Source: Amphiura filiformis (Eukaryota > Echinodermata > Ophiuroidea > Amphilepidida > Amphiuridae). From it: a stretch of 64,000 bases of DNA. Made by a program: the position numbers and the translations under genes. The notes beneath the pieces are model-generated. The model was not told the DNA's origin. It saw only the letters and a list, made by a program, of their open reading frames with translations, and ran no database searches. Positions 34,489 to 46,394 of this stretch are shown piece by piece (within the stretch, counting starts at the first letter, position 1; each line of letters starts with the position of its first letter). Location: positions 1,302,001-1,366,000 of the forward strand of contig NW_027305494.1 of assembly GCF_039555335.1 (NCBI RefSeq), written 5' to 3'.

Positions 34489-34620
34489 GAAAGATCTAGA
34501 AATGAGTCATCGGCTGGTCATGATCATCGACCTTTTACATAGCTGATGCAAACAATATCGGAAGCGTTATAATACGTGTCAGAAAAATCTAGAAAACCTC
34601 AGCTGAAAGCTATATATAAA
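34489..34620 (+). promoter_or_regulatory. Stress-type promoter block 4
   Basis: GAAagATCtaGAA 34489-34501, TGAGTCA 34503-34509, GAAaaATCtaGAA 34582-34594, TATATATAAA 34611-34620 (one extra TA compared with blocks 1-3, 5 and 7). Confidence 0.5.
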
Positions 34621-35747
34621 GACCAGCAGAATCCAACTTTGGTCACACCGCTCTCGTCGTCCACATCGTCTTTTTTCCAAAGCTTACCCGTCGGTTTTCA
34701 CACCGATGGACCCTCACCGGGCTGGCAGTAACAAGGTCTATACTGATCATGTTTACTGTTTGTTTCACTACTCTTGTGCATGTTCCTAACACTGCACCAT
34801 AACCCTGGTGCGCGGCCTGGCGCTTTGATCGAGGCCCGGTATCGAGGCGATCGGCGAGTTTTCTAGCTAGCCAACCAGGTCGTGTAGCACTCCTTTTTTC
34901 GGCTCTCCTACTGAAGACTGTGAAATCACATACCGACGGCGCCATCACTTTATTGGTTACTTCAGTTTTGTGCTAGCCGGTGATTGGTCAGAAGTTCGAG
35001 GGCCCCACTTGGCACATGGCTGATATGCAGTGAGATTAACTGTCGTTTTGAGCCTGTAATTTATTATCGGTTTGATTTGAAAGTTATTCTAGTTTAAAAT
35101 CTCATATCTGTTGCGTGCCGCCTGTGGAGGCCTATCGATAATTTCATCACTGACCTACAAGGACTACCGAAGACTTTGGTACACCATGGATGGACACGTC
35201 ATTTTGACCGAGCAGTTTACTGGACCAGATGATGCCTCTAGGATATGCTAAATTCTAAGAATGATACTTTAATAAGTTCTATGGACTCAAAACAAGACCA
35301 GACTAATAAATCAAGGCTACAGTAACATAGTTTTTGAACTGACTGAACCTACAGCTAGATGCACGGTCTGGTTTTATGTTTCCAGTGTGATGTTTTGGAC
35401 AGAGAGTTTGGTGGAAATAACAGGCACTCCCTTTAACTATAAGAGTAAGACCCTGGGGTGGGCATTTAAACACCAGCTATCCGGCCATGCTTTCCTACAG
35501 TCTGACAAAATGGAAAATCACACTATTTAGGGGCATACCCCGGAAAAATAATCAGTAAATGTCTTTACATATCGGGCCAGTCAAACTATGATATCACCCA
35601 CCACTAATTGAAATAGAATCCATTTCACATGCGTCCATCTCCCAAAAATCATATCAAACGTCACCGAAAATCCAAGTAGTGAAACAGTGGCTAATTTATG
35701 TGTATACCCACACACATAGTCAGTCAGTCAGTCACAACATTTCCTAT

Positions 35748-35786
<39 letters not shown>

Positions 35787-35984
35787 TTTGTTGAAAAAAT
35801 ATTTTGCAAAAATGTTTGCCCAAAATATATTACAATAACGTTTTAAAACGTTTTCATGACCTTTATATAACTCGACATTTAAATGTTATTAAAACGTTTT
35901 GAATAAAGGTTTTAAGAACATTTTGTGTTTGCTGGGTTGACACTAAAAATGTCTGTCTTCCTTTCTTGAACCATACGTATGTTA

Positions 35985-36122
35985 GAAAGATCTAGAAATG
36001 AGTCATCAGTTGGTCATGATCATCGACCTTTACTCACATAGCTGATGCAACTAATATCGGAAGCGTTATAGGCTAATACGTGCCAGAAAAATCTAGAAAA
36101 CGTCAGCTAAAAGCTATATAAA
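35985..36122 (+). promoter_or_regulatory. Stress-type promoter block 5
   Basis: GAAagATCtaGAA 35985-35997, TGAGTCA just after, GAAaaATCtaGAA 36086-36098, TATATAAA 36115-36122. Confidence 0.5.
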
Positions 36123-36878
36123 GACAAGCAGAAGCCAACTTTGGTTACACCGCTCCCGTCGTTCACACCGTCTTTTTTCCCAAAGCTTTCCAGTCGGTTT
36201 TCACACCGATGGACCGGGCTGGCAGTAATAAGGTCTATGATCATGTCTACTGTTAGTTCCACAACTCTTGTGCACGTTCCTAGGACTGCACCATAACCCT
36301 GGTGCGCGGCCTGGTATAAGCTTTGATCGAGGCGAGCTTTCTAGCTAGCCGACCAGGTCGTGTAGCACTCCAGGCTTTTAGCAACTCACCCTTTTTGCCT
36401 CACCCTTTTCGGCTCTCCTACTGAAGACTGTGAAATCACATACCGACGGCGCCATCACTTGATTGGTTACTCCAGTTTTGTGCTAGCCGGTGATTGGTCA
36501 GAAGTTCGAGGGCCCCCACTTGGCACATGACTGATATGCAGTGAGATTAACTGTCGTTTTGAGCCTGTAATTTATTATCGGTTTGATTTGGTAGTTATTC
36601 TAGTTGAAAATCTCATATCTGTTGAGTGCCGCATGTGGAGGCCTATCGATAATTTCATCACTGACCTACAAGGACTACCGAAGACTTTGGTGCACCATGG
36701 ATGGACCCGTCATTTTGCGAGCAGTTTACTGGACCAGATGATGCCTCTGGATATGCTAAATTCTAAGACTGATACTTTAATAAGTTCTATGGACTCAAAA
36801 CAAGACCAGACTAATAAATCAAGGCTACAGTAATATATTTTTTGAACTGACTGAACTCACAGCCCGGACTCACAGCTA

Positions 36879-37158
36879 CAATCCAGGAAAAAAATAGTTG
36901 GCACACTTGCACTAAACAATGGAAATGCGTGCCCTATCAAAATTGGAGAGGCGAGTGAAACATGCATGCAACATAGGGCCTATGTGAAGTACAGACTCCC
37001 CCTATATATCTCACCCTTCCCCACTCCCCATCTTTCAATGTTGGAGGGTCTCACGGACCTGTTGACAACATGGCTTGGTCCAATATTGAATTGGGGGAGC
37101 GGGGGCAGAGATATACCAAAAGACAGGCAAAGTGTGCCAACCTTTTTTTCCTTGATAG
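36879..37158. mobile_element. TA-flanked MITE in subunit B of R3
   Basis: Orthologous insertion to 32387-32662, with the same TA flanks and CAATCCAGG/CCTTGATAG ends. Confidence 0.8.
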
Positions 37159-37359
37159 TAGGTGCACGGTCTGGTTTCCAGTGTGATGTTTTGGACAGAG
37201 AGTTTGGTGGAAATAACAGGCACTCCCTTTAACTATAAGAGTAAGACCCTGGGGTGGGCATTTAAACACCAGCTATCCGGCCATGCTTTCCTACAGTCTG
37301 ACAAAATGGAAAATCACACTATTTAGGGGGCATGCCCCCGGAAAAAATGATCAGTAAAT

Positions 37360-37787
37360 GTGACGTGTCATGTCAAAAGGAGACACTTTTGGGGAAGGTT
37401 AGCAATTTTGAGGTTTTTACATATCTTAAATACGGAGATATTTTGCTCCATAACGCCGTTTTCCCCAATGAAATTGGACATTCCTAAGCAAAGATATTGA
37501 GTTCGTAAGCTATGGTATTATAAAATTGGAAATGGAGATATCGGCCTTTAAATATTTTATTGACAATGTTGAGAGTAGGAATTACCTTGAAAAATGTCTG
37601 AAAAAATACAAGATGCCAGTTATATTCCGGTCTGAAACTATCAGACAATAATTTTAACATTACTAACATCACAAATTCGCAACAAATCCAAATTGTGAAA
37701 AATCAACCCGCGCCCCGGGCAGATTTTTGGCTATTTCTCCATTTACGATCCTGCCCAAAAGTGTCTGATTTAGACATGACACATCAC
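37360..37787. mobile_element. GTGACGTGTCATGTC MITE in subunit B of R3
   Basis: Orthologous to 32864-33292, with AAAT on both sides. Confidence 0.85.
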
Positions 37788-38984
37788 AAATGTCTTTACA
37801 TATCAGGCCAGTCAAAATATGATATCACCCACCATTAATTGAAATAGAATCCATGTCACATGCGTCCATCTCCCAAAAACCATATCAAAAGTCACCGAAA
37901 ATCCAAGTAGTGGAACAGTGGCTAATTTGCATAAATCCAAAATGGCCGTTTATGCACGGGGTGAAATTTCAGAGCTGGTCAAATCTAGTTAAAAACCATA
38001 CCAATGTATTCCTCTCGTCATAAGAAAAAGTATAGTTTAACATATCTGACGATATACAGTTCTTGAGTTATGGAAAAAGGTCAAATGTTAAAATTTGGAT
38101 TCCTGGGGACAAAAATTGAAAAATTATTTGATTTTAATTTTTTTTAAATTGTCTCAGATATTGCTCCGCTTGCAAACAACATTTCAATAAAAGAATAGCT
38201 TGACATATCTCAGGTGGTTTGTTACCGGATAACTTAGTAACATGGCAAAAAAGATCAAAATCCATTGAGCAATATTGTTGACCTTGACCTAGCCATTTGG
38301 TGGACCATTTTAGCAATATTATTGTTTAAAAGTTTGGTTTGAAAAAACCGAACGTTTCTGAAACGACAGCCTTGTGTGATACGACCTAAAACCAGTGATA
38401 TTTTTCGTATTGCATGAACAAACAGGGGATAACTAATAATATGAAAAGGATCCACAATATAAATATTGACCCAGGTCTTACGAGAGGTGTCACCCCGGTG
38501 GGGAAATTATTATTTTTTTATTATATTCTTTACTTCTTTCTCTTTCATTTGACACCACTCGGGGGAATTATTATTTTATAATGCACAGTGCAGTGTGCAT
38601 TTTTATATTATTAATTTTATTGCTCTGCACAGTTCATGAAAACGTTATATTGCTAATGTTGACGTTCATAATGTGATCACCGTTATTTATAATTTTAGTC
38701 AAAATAATTATGTTATTGTAGGCCTACCCTGGAATAATTATGTGAATAAAAATTACTAGTAATTGTTTTAAAACAGAATGATATTTATGTGTTGAAAAAA
38801 TATTTGCCAAAAATGTGTGCCCAAAATATATTACAATAACGTTTTAAAACGTTTTCATGACCTTTACATAACTCGACATTTAATGTTATTAAAACGTTTT
38901 GAATAAAGGTTTTAAGAACATTTTGTGTTTGCTGGGTTGATACTAAAAATGTCTGTCTTTCTTTCTTGAACCATAAGTATGTTA

Positions 38985-39116
38985 GAAAGATCTAGAAATG
39001 AGTCATCGGCTGGTCATGATCATCGACCTTTTACATAGCTGATGCAAACAATATCGGAAGCGTTATAATACGTGTCAGAAAAATCTAGAAAACCTCAGCT
39101 GAAAGCTATATATAAA
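38985..39116 (+). promoter_or_regulatory. Stress-type promoter block 6
   Basis: GAAagATCtaGAA 38985-38997, TGAGTCA after it, GAAaaATCtaGAA 39078-39090, TATATATAAA 39107-39116. Confidence 0.5.
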
Positions 39117-40246
39117 GACCAGCAGAATCCAACTTTGGTCACACCGCTCTCGTCGTCCACATCGTCTTTTTCCAAAGCTTACCCGTCGGTTTTCACACCG
39201 ATGGACCCTCACCGGGCTGGCAGTAACAAGGTCTATACTGATCATGTTTACTGTTTGTTTCACTACTCTTGTGCATGTTCCTAACACTGCACCATAACCC
39301 TGGTGCGCGGCCTGGCGCTTTGATCGAGGCCCGGGATCGAGGCGATCGGCGAGTTTTCTAGCTAGCCAACCAGGTCGTGTAGCACTCCTTTTTTCGGCTC
39401 TCCTACTGAAGACTGTGAAATCACATACCGACGGCGCCATCACTTGATTGGTTACTCCAGCTTTGTGCTAGCCGGTGATTGGTCAGAAGTTCGAGGGCCC
39501 CCACTTGGCACATGGCTGATATGCAGTGAGATTAACTGTCGTTTTGAGCCTGTAATTTATTATCGGTTTGATTTGAAAGTTATTCTAGTTTAAAATCTCA
39601 TATCTGTTGCGTGCCGCCTGTGGAGGCCTATCGATAATTTCATCACTGACCTACAAGGACTACCGAAGACTTTGGTACACCATGGATGGACACGTCATTT
39701 TGACCGAGCAGTTTACTGGACCAGATGATGCCTCTAGGATATGCTAAATTCTAAGAATGATACTTTAATAAGTTCTATGGACTCAAAACAAGACCAGACT
39801 AATAAATCAAGGCTACAGTAACATAGTTTTTGAACTGACTGAACCTACAGCTAGATGCACGGTCTGGTTTTATGTTTCCAGTGTGATGTTTTGGACAGAG
39901 AGTTTGGTGGAAATAACAGGCACTCCCTTTAACTATAAGAGTAAGACCCTGGGGTGGGCATTTAAACACCAGCTATCCGGCCATGCTTTCCTACAGTCTG
40001 ACAAAATGGAAAATCACACTATTTAGGGGGCATACCCCGGAAAAAATAATCAGTAAATGTCTTTACATATCAGGCCAGTCAAACTATGATATCACCCACC
40101 ACTAATTGAAATAGAATCCATTTCACATGCGTCCATCTCCCAAAAATCATATCAAACGTCACCGAAAATCCAAGTAGTGAAACAGTGGCTAATTTATGTG
40201 TATACCCACACACATAGTCAGTCAGTCAGTCACAACATTTCCCTAT

Positions 40247-40285
<39 letters not shown>

Positions 40286-40485
40286 TTTGTTGAAAAAATA
40301 TTTTGCAAAAATGTTTGCCCAAAATATATTACAATAACGTTTTAAAACGTTTTCATGACCTTTATATAACTCGACATTTAAATGTTATTAAAACGTTTTG
40401 AATAAAGGTTTTAAGAACATTTTTGTGTTTGCTGGGTTGACACTAAAAAATGTCTGTCTTCCTTTCTTGAACCATACGTATGTTA

Positions 40486-40623
40486 GAAAGATCTAGAAAT
40501 GAGTCATCAGTTGGTCATGATCATCGACCTTTACTCACATAGCTGATGCAACTAATATCGGAAGCGTTATAGGCTAATACGTGCCAGAAAAATCTAGAAA
40601 ACGTCAGCTAAAAGCTATATAAA
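40486..40623 (+). promoter_or_regulatory. Stress-type promoter block 7
   Basis: GAAagATCtaGAA 40486-40498, TGAGTCA after it, a second GAAaaATCtaGAA near 40587-40599, TATATAAA 40616-40623. Confidence 0.5.
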
Positions 40624-41380
40624 GACAAGCAGAAGCCAACTTTGGTTACACCGCTCCCGTCGTTCACACCGTCTTTTTTCCCAAAGCTTTCCAGTCGGTT
40701 TTCACACCGATGGACCGGGCTGGCAGTAACAAGGTCTATGCTCATGTCTACTGTTAGTTCCACAACTCTTGCACGTTCCTAGGACTGCACCATAACCCTG
40801 GTGCGCGGCCTGGTATAAGCTTTGATCGAGGCGAGCTTTCTAGCTAGCCGACCAGGTCGTGTAGCACTCCAGGCTTTTAGCAACTCCCCCTTGTTTGCCT
40901 CACCCTTTTTCGGCTCTCCTACTGAAGACTGTGAAATCACATACCGACGGCGCCATCACTTGATTGGTTACTCCAGTTTTGTGCTAGCCGGTGATTGGTC
41001 AGAAGTTCGAGGGCCCCCACTTGGCACATGACTGATATGCAGTGAGATTAACTGTCGTTTTGAGCCTGTAATTTATTATCGGTTTGATTTGGTAGTTATT
41101 CTAGTTGAAAATCTCATATCTGTTGAGTGCCGCATGTGGAGGCCTATCGATAATTTCATCACTGACCTACAAGGACTACCGAAGACTTTGGTGCACCATG
41201 GATGGACCCGTCATTTTGCGAGCAGTTTACTGGACCAGATGATGCCTCTGGATATGCTAAATTCTAAGACTGATACTTTAATAAGTTCTATGGACTCAAA
41301 ACAAGACCAGACTAATAAATCAAGGCTACAGTAATATATTTTTTTGAACTGACTGAACTCACAGCCCGGACTCACAGCTA

Positions 41381-41658
41381 CAATCCAGGAAAAAAATAGT
41401 TGGCACACTTGCACTAAACAATGGAAATGCGTGCCCTATCAAAATTGGAGAGGCGAGTGAAACATGCATGCAACATAGGGCCTATGTGAAGTACAGACTC
41501 CCCTATATATCTCACCTTCCCCACTCCCCATCTTTCAATGTTGGAGGGTCTCACGGACCTGTTGACAACATGGCTTGGTCCAATATTGAATTGGGGGAGC
41601 GGGGGCAGAGATATACCAAAAGACAGGCAAAGTGTGCCAACCTTTTTTTCCTTGATAG
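41381..41658. mobile_element. TA-flanked MITE in subunit B of R4
   Basis: Orthologous to 32387-32662. Confidence 0.8.
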
Positions 41659-41819
41659 TAGGTGCACGGTCTGGTTTCCAGTGTGATGTTTTGGACAGAG
41701 AGTTTGGTGGAAATAACAGGCACTCCCTTTAACTATCCGGCCATGCTTTCCTACAGTCTGACAAAATGGAAAATCACACTATTTAGGGGGCATACCCCCG
41801 GAAAAAATGATCAGTAAAT

Positions 41820-42247
41820 GTGACGTGTCATGTCAAAAGGAGACACTTTTGGGCAGGTTAGCAATTTTGAGGTTTTTACATATTTTAAATACGGAGATAT
41901 TTTGCTCCATAACGCCGTTTTCCCCAATGAAATTGGACATTCCTAAGCAAAGATATTGAGTTCGTAAGCTATGGTATTGTAAAATTGGAAATGGAGATAT
42001 CGGCCTTTAAAAATTTTATTGACAATGTTGAGAGTAGGAATTACCTTGAAAAATGTCTGAAAAAATACAAGATGCCAGTTATATTCCGGTCTGAAACTAT
42101 CAGACAATAATTTTAACATTACTAACATCACAAATTCGCAACAAATCCAAATTGTGAAAAAATCAACCCCGCGCCCGGGCAGATTTTTGGCTATTTCTCC
42201 ATTTACGATCCTGCCCAAAAGTGTCTGATTTAGACATGACACATCAC
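41820..42247. mobile_element. GTGACGTGTCATGTC MITE in subunit B of R4
   Basis: Orthologous to 32864-33292. Confidence 0.85.
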
Positions 42248-43074
42248 AAATGTCTTTACATATCAGGCCAGTCAAAATATGGTATCACCCACCATTAATT
42301 GAAATAGAATCCATGTCACATGCGTCCATCTCCCAAAAACCATATCAAAAGTCACCGAAAATCCAAGTAGTGGAACAGTGGCTAATTTGCATAAATCCAA
42401 AATGGCCGTTTATGCACGGGGTGAAATTTCAGAGCTGGTCAAATCTAGCATGTCTAGTTAAAAACCATACCAATGTATTCCTCTCGTCATAAGAAAAAGT
42501 ATAGTTTAACATATCTGACGATATACAGTTCTTGAGTTATGGAAAAAGGTCAAATGTTAAAATTTGGATTCCAGGGGACAAAAATTGAAAAATTATTTGA
42601 TTTTAATTTTTTTTTAAATGGTCTCAGATATTGCTCCGCTTGCAAACAACATTTCAATAAAAGAATAGCTTGACATATCTCAGGTGGTTTGTTACCGGAT
42701 ACCTTGGTAACATGGCCAAAAAGATCAAAATCCATTGAGCCCTATTGTTGACCTTGACCTAGCCATTTGGTGGACCATTTTAGCAATATTATTGTTTAAA
42801 AGTTTGGTTTGAAAAAAACCGAACGTTTCTGAAACGACAGCCTTGTGTGATACGACCTAAAACCAGTGATATTTTTCGTATTGCATGAACAAACAGGGGA
42901 TAACTAATAATATGAAAAGGATCCACAATATAAATATTGACCCAGGTCTTACGAGAGGTGTCACCCCGGTGGGGAAAATATTATTTTTTTATTATATTCT
43001 TTACTTCTTTCTCTTTCATTTGACACCACTCGGGGAATTATTATTTTATAATGCACAGTGCAGTGTGCATTTTT

Positions 43075-44275
43075 TATATTATTAATTTTTATTGCTCTGC
43101 ACAGTTCATGAAAACGTTATATTGCTAATGTTGACGTTCATAATGTGATCACCGTTATTTATAATTTTAGTCAAAATAATTATGTTATTGTAGGCCTACC
43201 CTGGAATAATTATGTGAATAAAAATTACTAGTAATTGTTTTAAAACAGAATGATATTTGTGTTGAAAAAATATTTGCCAAAAATGTGTGCCCAAAATATA
43301 TTACAATAACGTTTTAAAACGTTTTCATGACCTTTACATAACTCGACATTTAATGTTATTAAAACGTTTTGAATAAAGGTTTTAAGAACATTTTTGTGTT
43401 TGCTGGGTTGATACTAAAAAATGTCTGTCTTTCTTTCTTGAACCATAAGTATGTTAGAAAGATCTAGAAATGAGTCATCGGCTGGTCATGATCATCGACC
43501 TTTTACATAGCTGATGCAAACAATATCGGAAGCGTTATAATACGTGTCAGAAAAATCTAGAAAACCTCAGCTGAAAGCTATATATAAAGACCAGCAGAAT
43601 CCAACTTTGGTCACACCGCTCTCGTCGTCCACATCGTCTTTTTTCCAAAGCTTACCCGTCGGTTTTCACACCGATGGACCCTCACCGGGCTGGCAGTAAC
43701 AAGGTCTATACTGATCATGTTTACTGTTTGTTTCACTACTCTTGTGCATGTTCCTAACACTGCACCATAACCCTGGTGCGCGGCCTGGCGCTTTGATCGA
43801 GGCCCGGGATGGAGGCGATCGGCGAGTTGTCTAGCTAGCCAACCAGGTCGTGTAGCACTCCTTTTTTCGGCTCTCCTACTGAAGACTGTGAAATCACATA
43901 CCGACGGCGCCATCACTTGATTGGTTACTCCAGTTTTGTGCTAGCCGGTGATTGGTCAGAAGTTCGAGGGCCCCCACTTGGCACATGGCTGATATGCAGT
44001 GAGATTAACTGTCGTTTTGAGCCTGTAATTTATTATCGGTTTGATTTGAAAGTTATTCTAGTTTAAAATCTCATAGGCCTATCTGTTGCGTGCCGCCTGT
44101 GGAGGCCTATCGACAATTTCATCACTGACCTACAAGGACTACCGAAGACTTTGGTGCACCATGGATGGACCCGTCATTTTGAACGAGCAGTTTACTGGAT
44201 GGACCAGATGAGCTCAGATGATGCCTCTAGGATATGCTAAATTCTAAGAATGATACTTAAAAGTTCTATGGACTG
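43075..44275 (+). repeat. Tandem array block R5, truncated
   Basis: 5' module, MITE right half, promoter block 8 and most of the 0.7-kb segment. It breaks off at TTCTATGGACT, before the AATAAA, and passes into unrelated sequence. It carries a short duplication near 44200 (GGATGGACCAGATGAGCTCAG). Confidence 0.85.
43457..43588 (+). promoter_or_regulatory. Stress-type promoter block 8
   Basis: GAAagATCtaGAA 43457-43469, TGAGTCA after it, a second GAAaaATCtaGAA about 90 bp on, TATATATAAA at 43579-43588. The polyA hexamer found in other units is lost by truncation. Confidence 0.5.
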
Positions 44276-44394
44276 AAATGAAAAATTCACATTTTTTTTC
44301 AGGGCCCCACTTTCGAACCTAAAATTATTTCCAGCCCCTCCCCTTTTTGGCAATGAAAATTGTACGTCAACCCCATAGAAAATACAGTAAGCCA

Positions 44395-44906
44395 AAAAAT
44401 TAAGGTACCAGTTATGTTCACCCCTTGCATATCCTAAACAAAGACAGATATGTCATAATTGGAACCAGCAGCCAATATCTGCATCTTTTAGCTCGAATTT
44501 AAGACCTCGTTTGTTGAAATTGTTCAAGAAATAAAGACACGACGATCCAAAAATCCATGGAAGATTCCAATGTAAAAGTTGCAGTTTGCTACATTGCGTG
44601 CCCTATTGATTTGCACACAATGCGTTCACGAACAAGAGAACCAGCGCCGTGCTTCCATTGATTACCACGTTAAAATTAGCGTCGTGCTTTCATTGATTAG
44701 AACACGAAAGTGCAAGTTTTGATTTCGTTTCTTTATTAGGTTTTAGACCACCGTTTCTTTAATTTTCAACCAATTTCAACAAATGAGGTCTTAAATCAGA
44801 GCTAAAGAGTACAGGTATTGGCTGTTTGTTTTAATTTTGACACATTTTCTTTATATAGGATATACAGGGGTGAACACAACTGGTACCTTAATTTTTTGGC
44901 TTACTG
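44395..44906. mobile_element. Tc1/mariner-type MITE
   Basis: Ends CAGTAAGCCAAAAAATTAAG and CTTAATTTTTTGGCTTACTG are inverted, flanked by TA on both sides. CAGT termini plus a TA target fit Tc1/mariner. Next to the ends GTACCAGT and TGTTCACCCC are also mirrored. No transposase. Confidence 0.85.
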
Positions 44907-44909
44907 TAG

Positions 44910-45690
44910 TGTAAACTCATGTTCTACAGAAAAATTAAGCTGATTTTTTTTAAAGGCCCCAAAGGCGTAGTTCGGGGGGGGATAAATCAGGCCCAATATT
45001 TTGTCAGGTGGGATGGTCCATCATTGGTAGTTCACAGCATCTTACGAATGGTAGTGAGCTTTGGCAAAAATTGCATTGCTCAATTCATAGCGAGCGTGTA
45101 GAAGAATTAAAATATCACAGATAGGCCTATACTTTTATAGGTGCTGCGGTTCTTGAGTTACGTTGTGAAGAGGGCTGAAACAACAACACTTTTGTAAAAC
45201 GTACATAACTAATTAACAACAATAAATTAAGCAAGTTTGCAGAGTATACGATTTGTAGAATGAACTTTCGCAAAACATCAAGGTGTTAATTTTCAATACT
45301 ATATTGATCTAGATAATGAAACTCGATTTTTAGGTTGCTTCGACCAACAATACCTCGTGTAGCCTGTTACATAAAAAAATATTCAATTAATGATACAGAT
45401 TGTACAAAGTGTTTGGACATACTCAGTAACTAATAGATTTTGAAAACAAGATATGAAGATAAATATAAATTGGTGAAAAAATAAGGGGAGACCAGGCTGG
45501 GCCTCGCCTTAGCAAATTTGATAATATAGGCCTATCATGATAAGTGTGAGATCAATCGTGAATCGGTCAAACAAAGAAATAAATTATTTTGTGGTTTTAA
45601 ATATTACATTTGTATAAGTCATAAAATTTAGAATTAATGATCAGTATACCTGTAACCTACTCATGATGTGCCCGATGAAAGCTGATTTGC
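44910..45690. other. Intergenic, nothing recognised
   Basis: AT-rich. No coding, RNA or repeat feature recognised beyond a poly-G patch near 44976. ORF 44919-45101 has no recognisable features. Confidence 0.5.
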
Positions 45691-45692
45691 AG

Positions 45693-46241
45693 CAGGGTTC
45701 GGTTTTTGCCGGTAAAAACCTGTTTTTGCCGGCAAAGTGGCAACAATTGGCAATAAAACTGTTTTTGCCAGTTTTAAACCGGCAACAATGGCAAAAACTC
45801 ACATGTAGTCAGTCAAATATTAAAAAGTAACACAGACAGCTCATAAACAATAGGCCCTAAACTGATACCATAAGGTATTATGGTCTCAGGCCCTAACACC
45901 CCGGCCTAACACACAACTTTTGATTAATCATACAACACGGTATTTTTTGTCTCGTCAAGTCCTTAAAATGAAAAAGTTTTTAATTTGATATGCCACATTA
46001 CAATTAAATGCACTAGTGAGCAATGAAAACCCACTGTGTTTAATTTCTTACTTATAATTACCAAATCTGGCCTTGTTAGGCCTACACTCAGGAAATTATC
46101 TATTTTTGTAACTTAAATAATTTGTTTTGAGATGACTATTTGTCACTTTTTAATTTTTGCCATTTTTGCTGCCAAAAACTGTTTTTGCCAAGAGGTTAAA
46201 ACCGCGTTTTTTTCACCTGCGGCAAAAACCTGCGAACCCTG
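45693..46241. mobile_element. hAT-type MITE, CAGGGTTCG ends
   Basis: Starts CAGGGTTCGGTTTTTGCCGG and ends with GCGAACCCTG, with TTTTTGCC-rich arms. The flanking 8-mers ATTTGCAG (45685-45692) and AGTTGCAG (46242-46249) differ at one position, as an aged 8-bp duplication would. CAGGG ends and an 8-bp duplication are hAT characters. It ends about 150 bp upstream of the methyltransferase start codon and may supply promoter or 5'-UTR sequence. Confidence 0.8.
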
Positions 46242-46394
46242 AGTTGCAGTTTTTTTCTGCAACATCACCATGCGACATGTCCTATACAACTGGCATGGAG
46301 CTTGTCCTTTTTTAAGGACTCTTCTTGTTGAAGGCATGTACTGTTTTAAAGGTCAAAACCAGGTCAAAACGATGTAAACAAAAACGTACACAGA

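Larger units (their letters stand above)
34100..38600 (+). repeat. Tandem array block R3
   Basis: Same A-B layout as R2. Subunit A has the promoter at 34489 and ends in (TTTA)n at 35745-35788. Subunit B has the promoter at 35985 and the two MITEs. By eye R3 and R4 differ by scattered substitutions and small indels only, and are closer to each other than to R2's A subunit. Confidence 0.9.
38600..43075 (+). repeat. Tandem array block R4
   Basis: Subunit A has the promoter at 38985 and a (TTTA)n tract at 40245-40288. Subunit B has the promoter at 40486, MITEs at 41381-41658 and 41820-42247, and ends at TGCACAGTGCAGTGTGCA near 43051. A 27-bp gap relative to R3 (loss of the GTAAGACCCTGGGGTGGGC segment) occurs near 41735. 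Confidence 0.9.

Noticed and set aside
34643-34948. Arg-rich 101-codon minus-strand ORF recurring in A subunits
   Set aside because: Antisense to the promoter-proximal segment, varies in length with indels, no family resemblance.
25970-44275. An LTR retrotransposon or viral insertion explaining the array
   Set aside because: No gag, pol or integrase-like ORF, no tRNA primer site or TG..CA ends recognised; a solo-LTR origin remains possible but unsupported.
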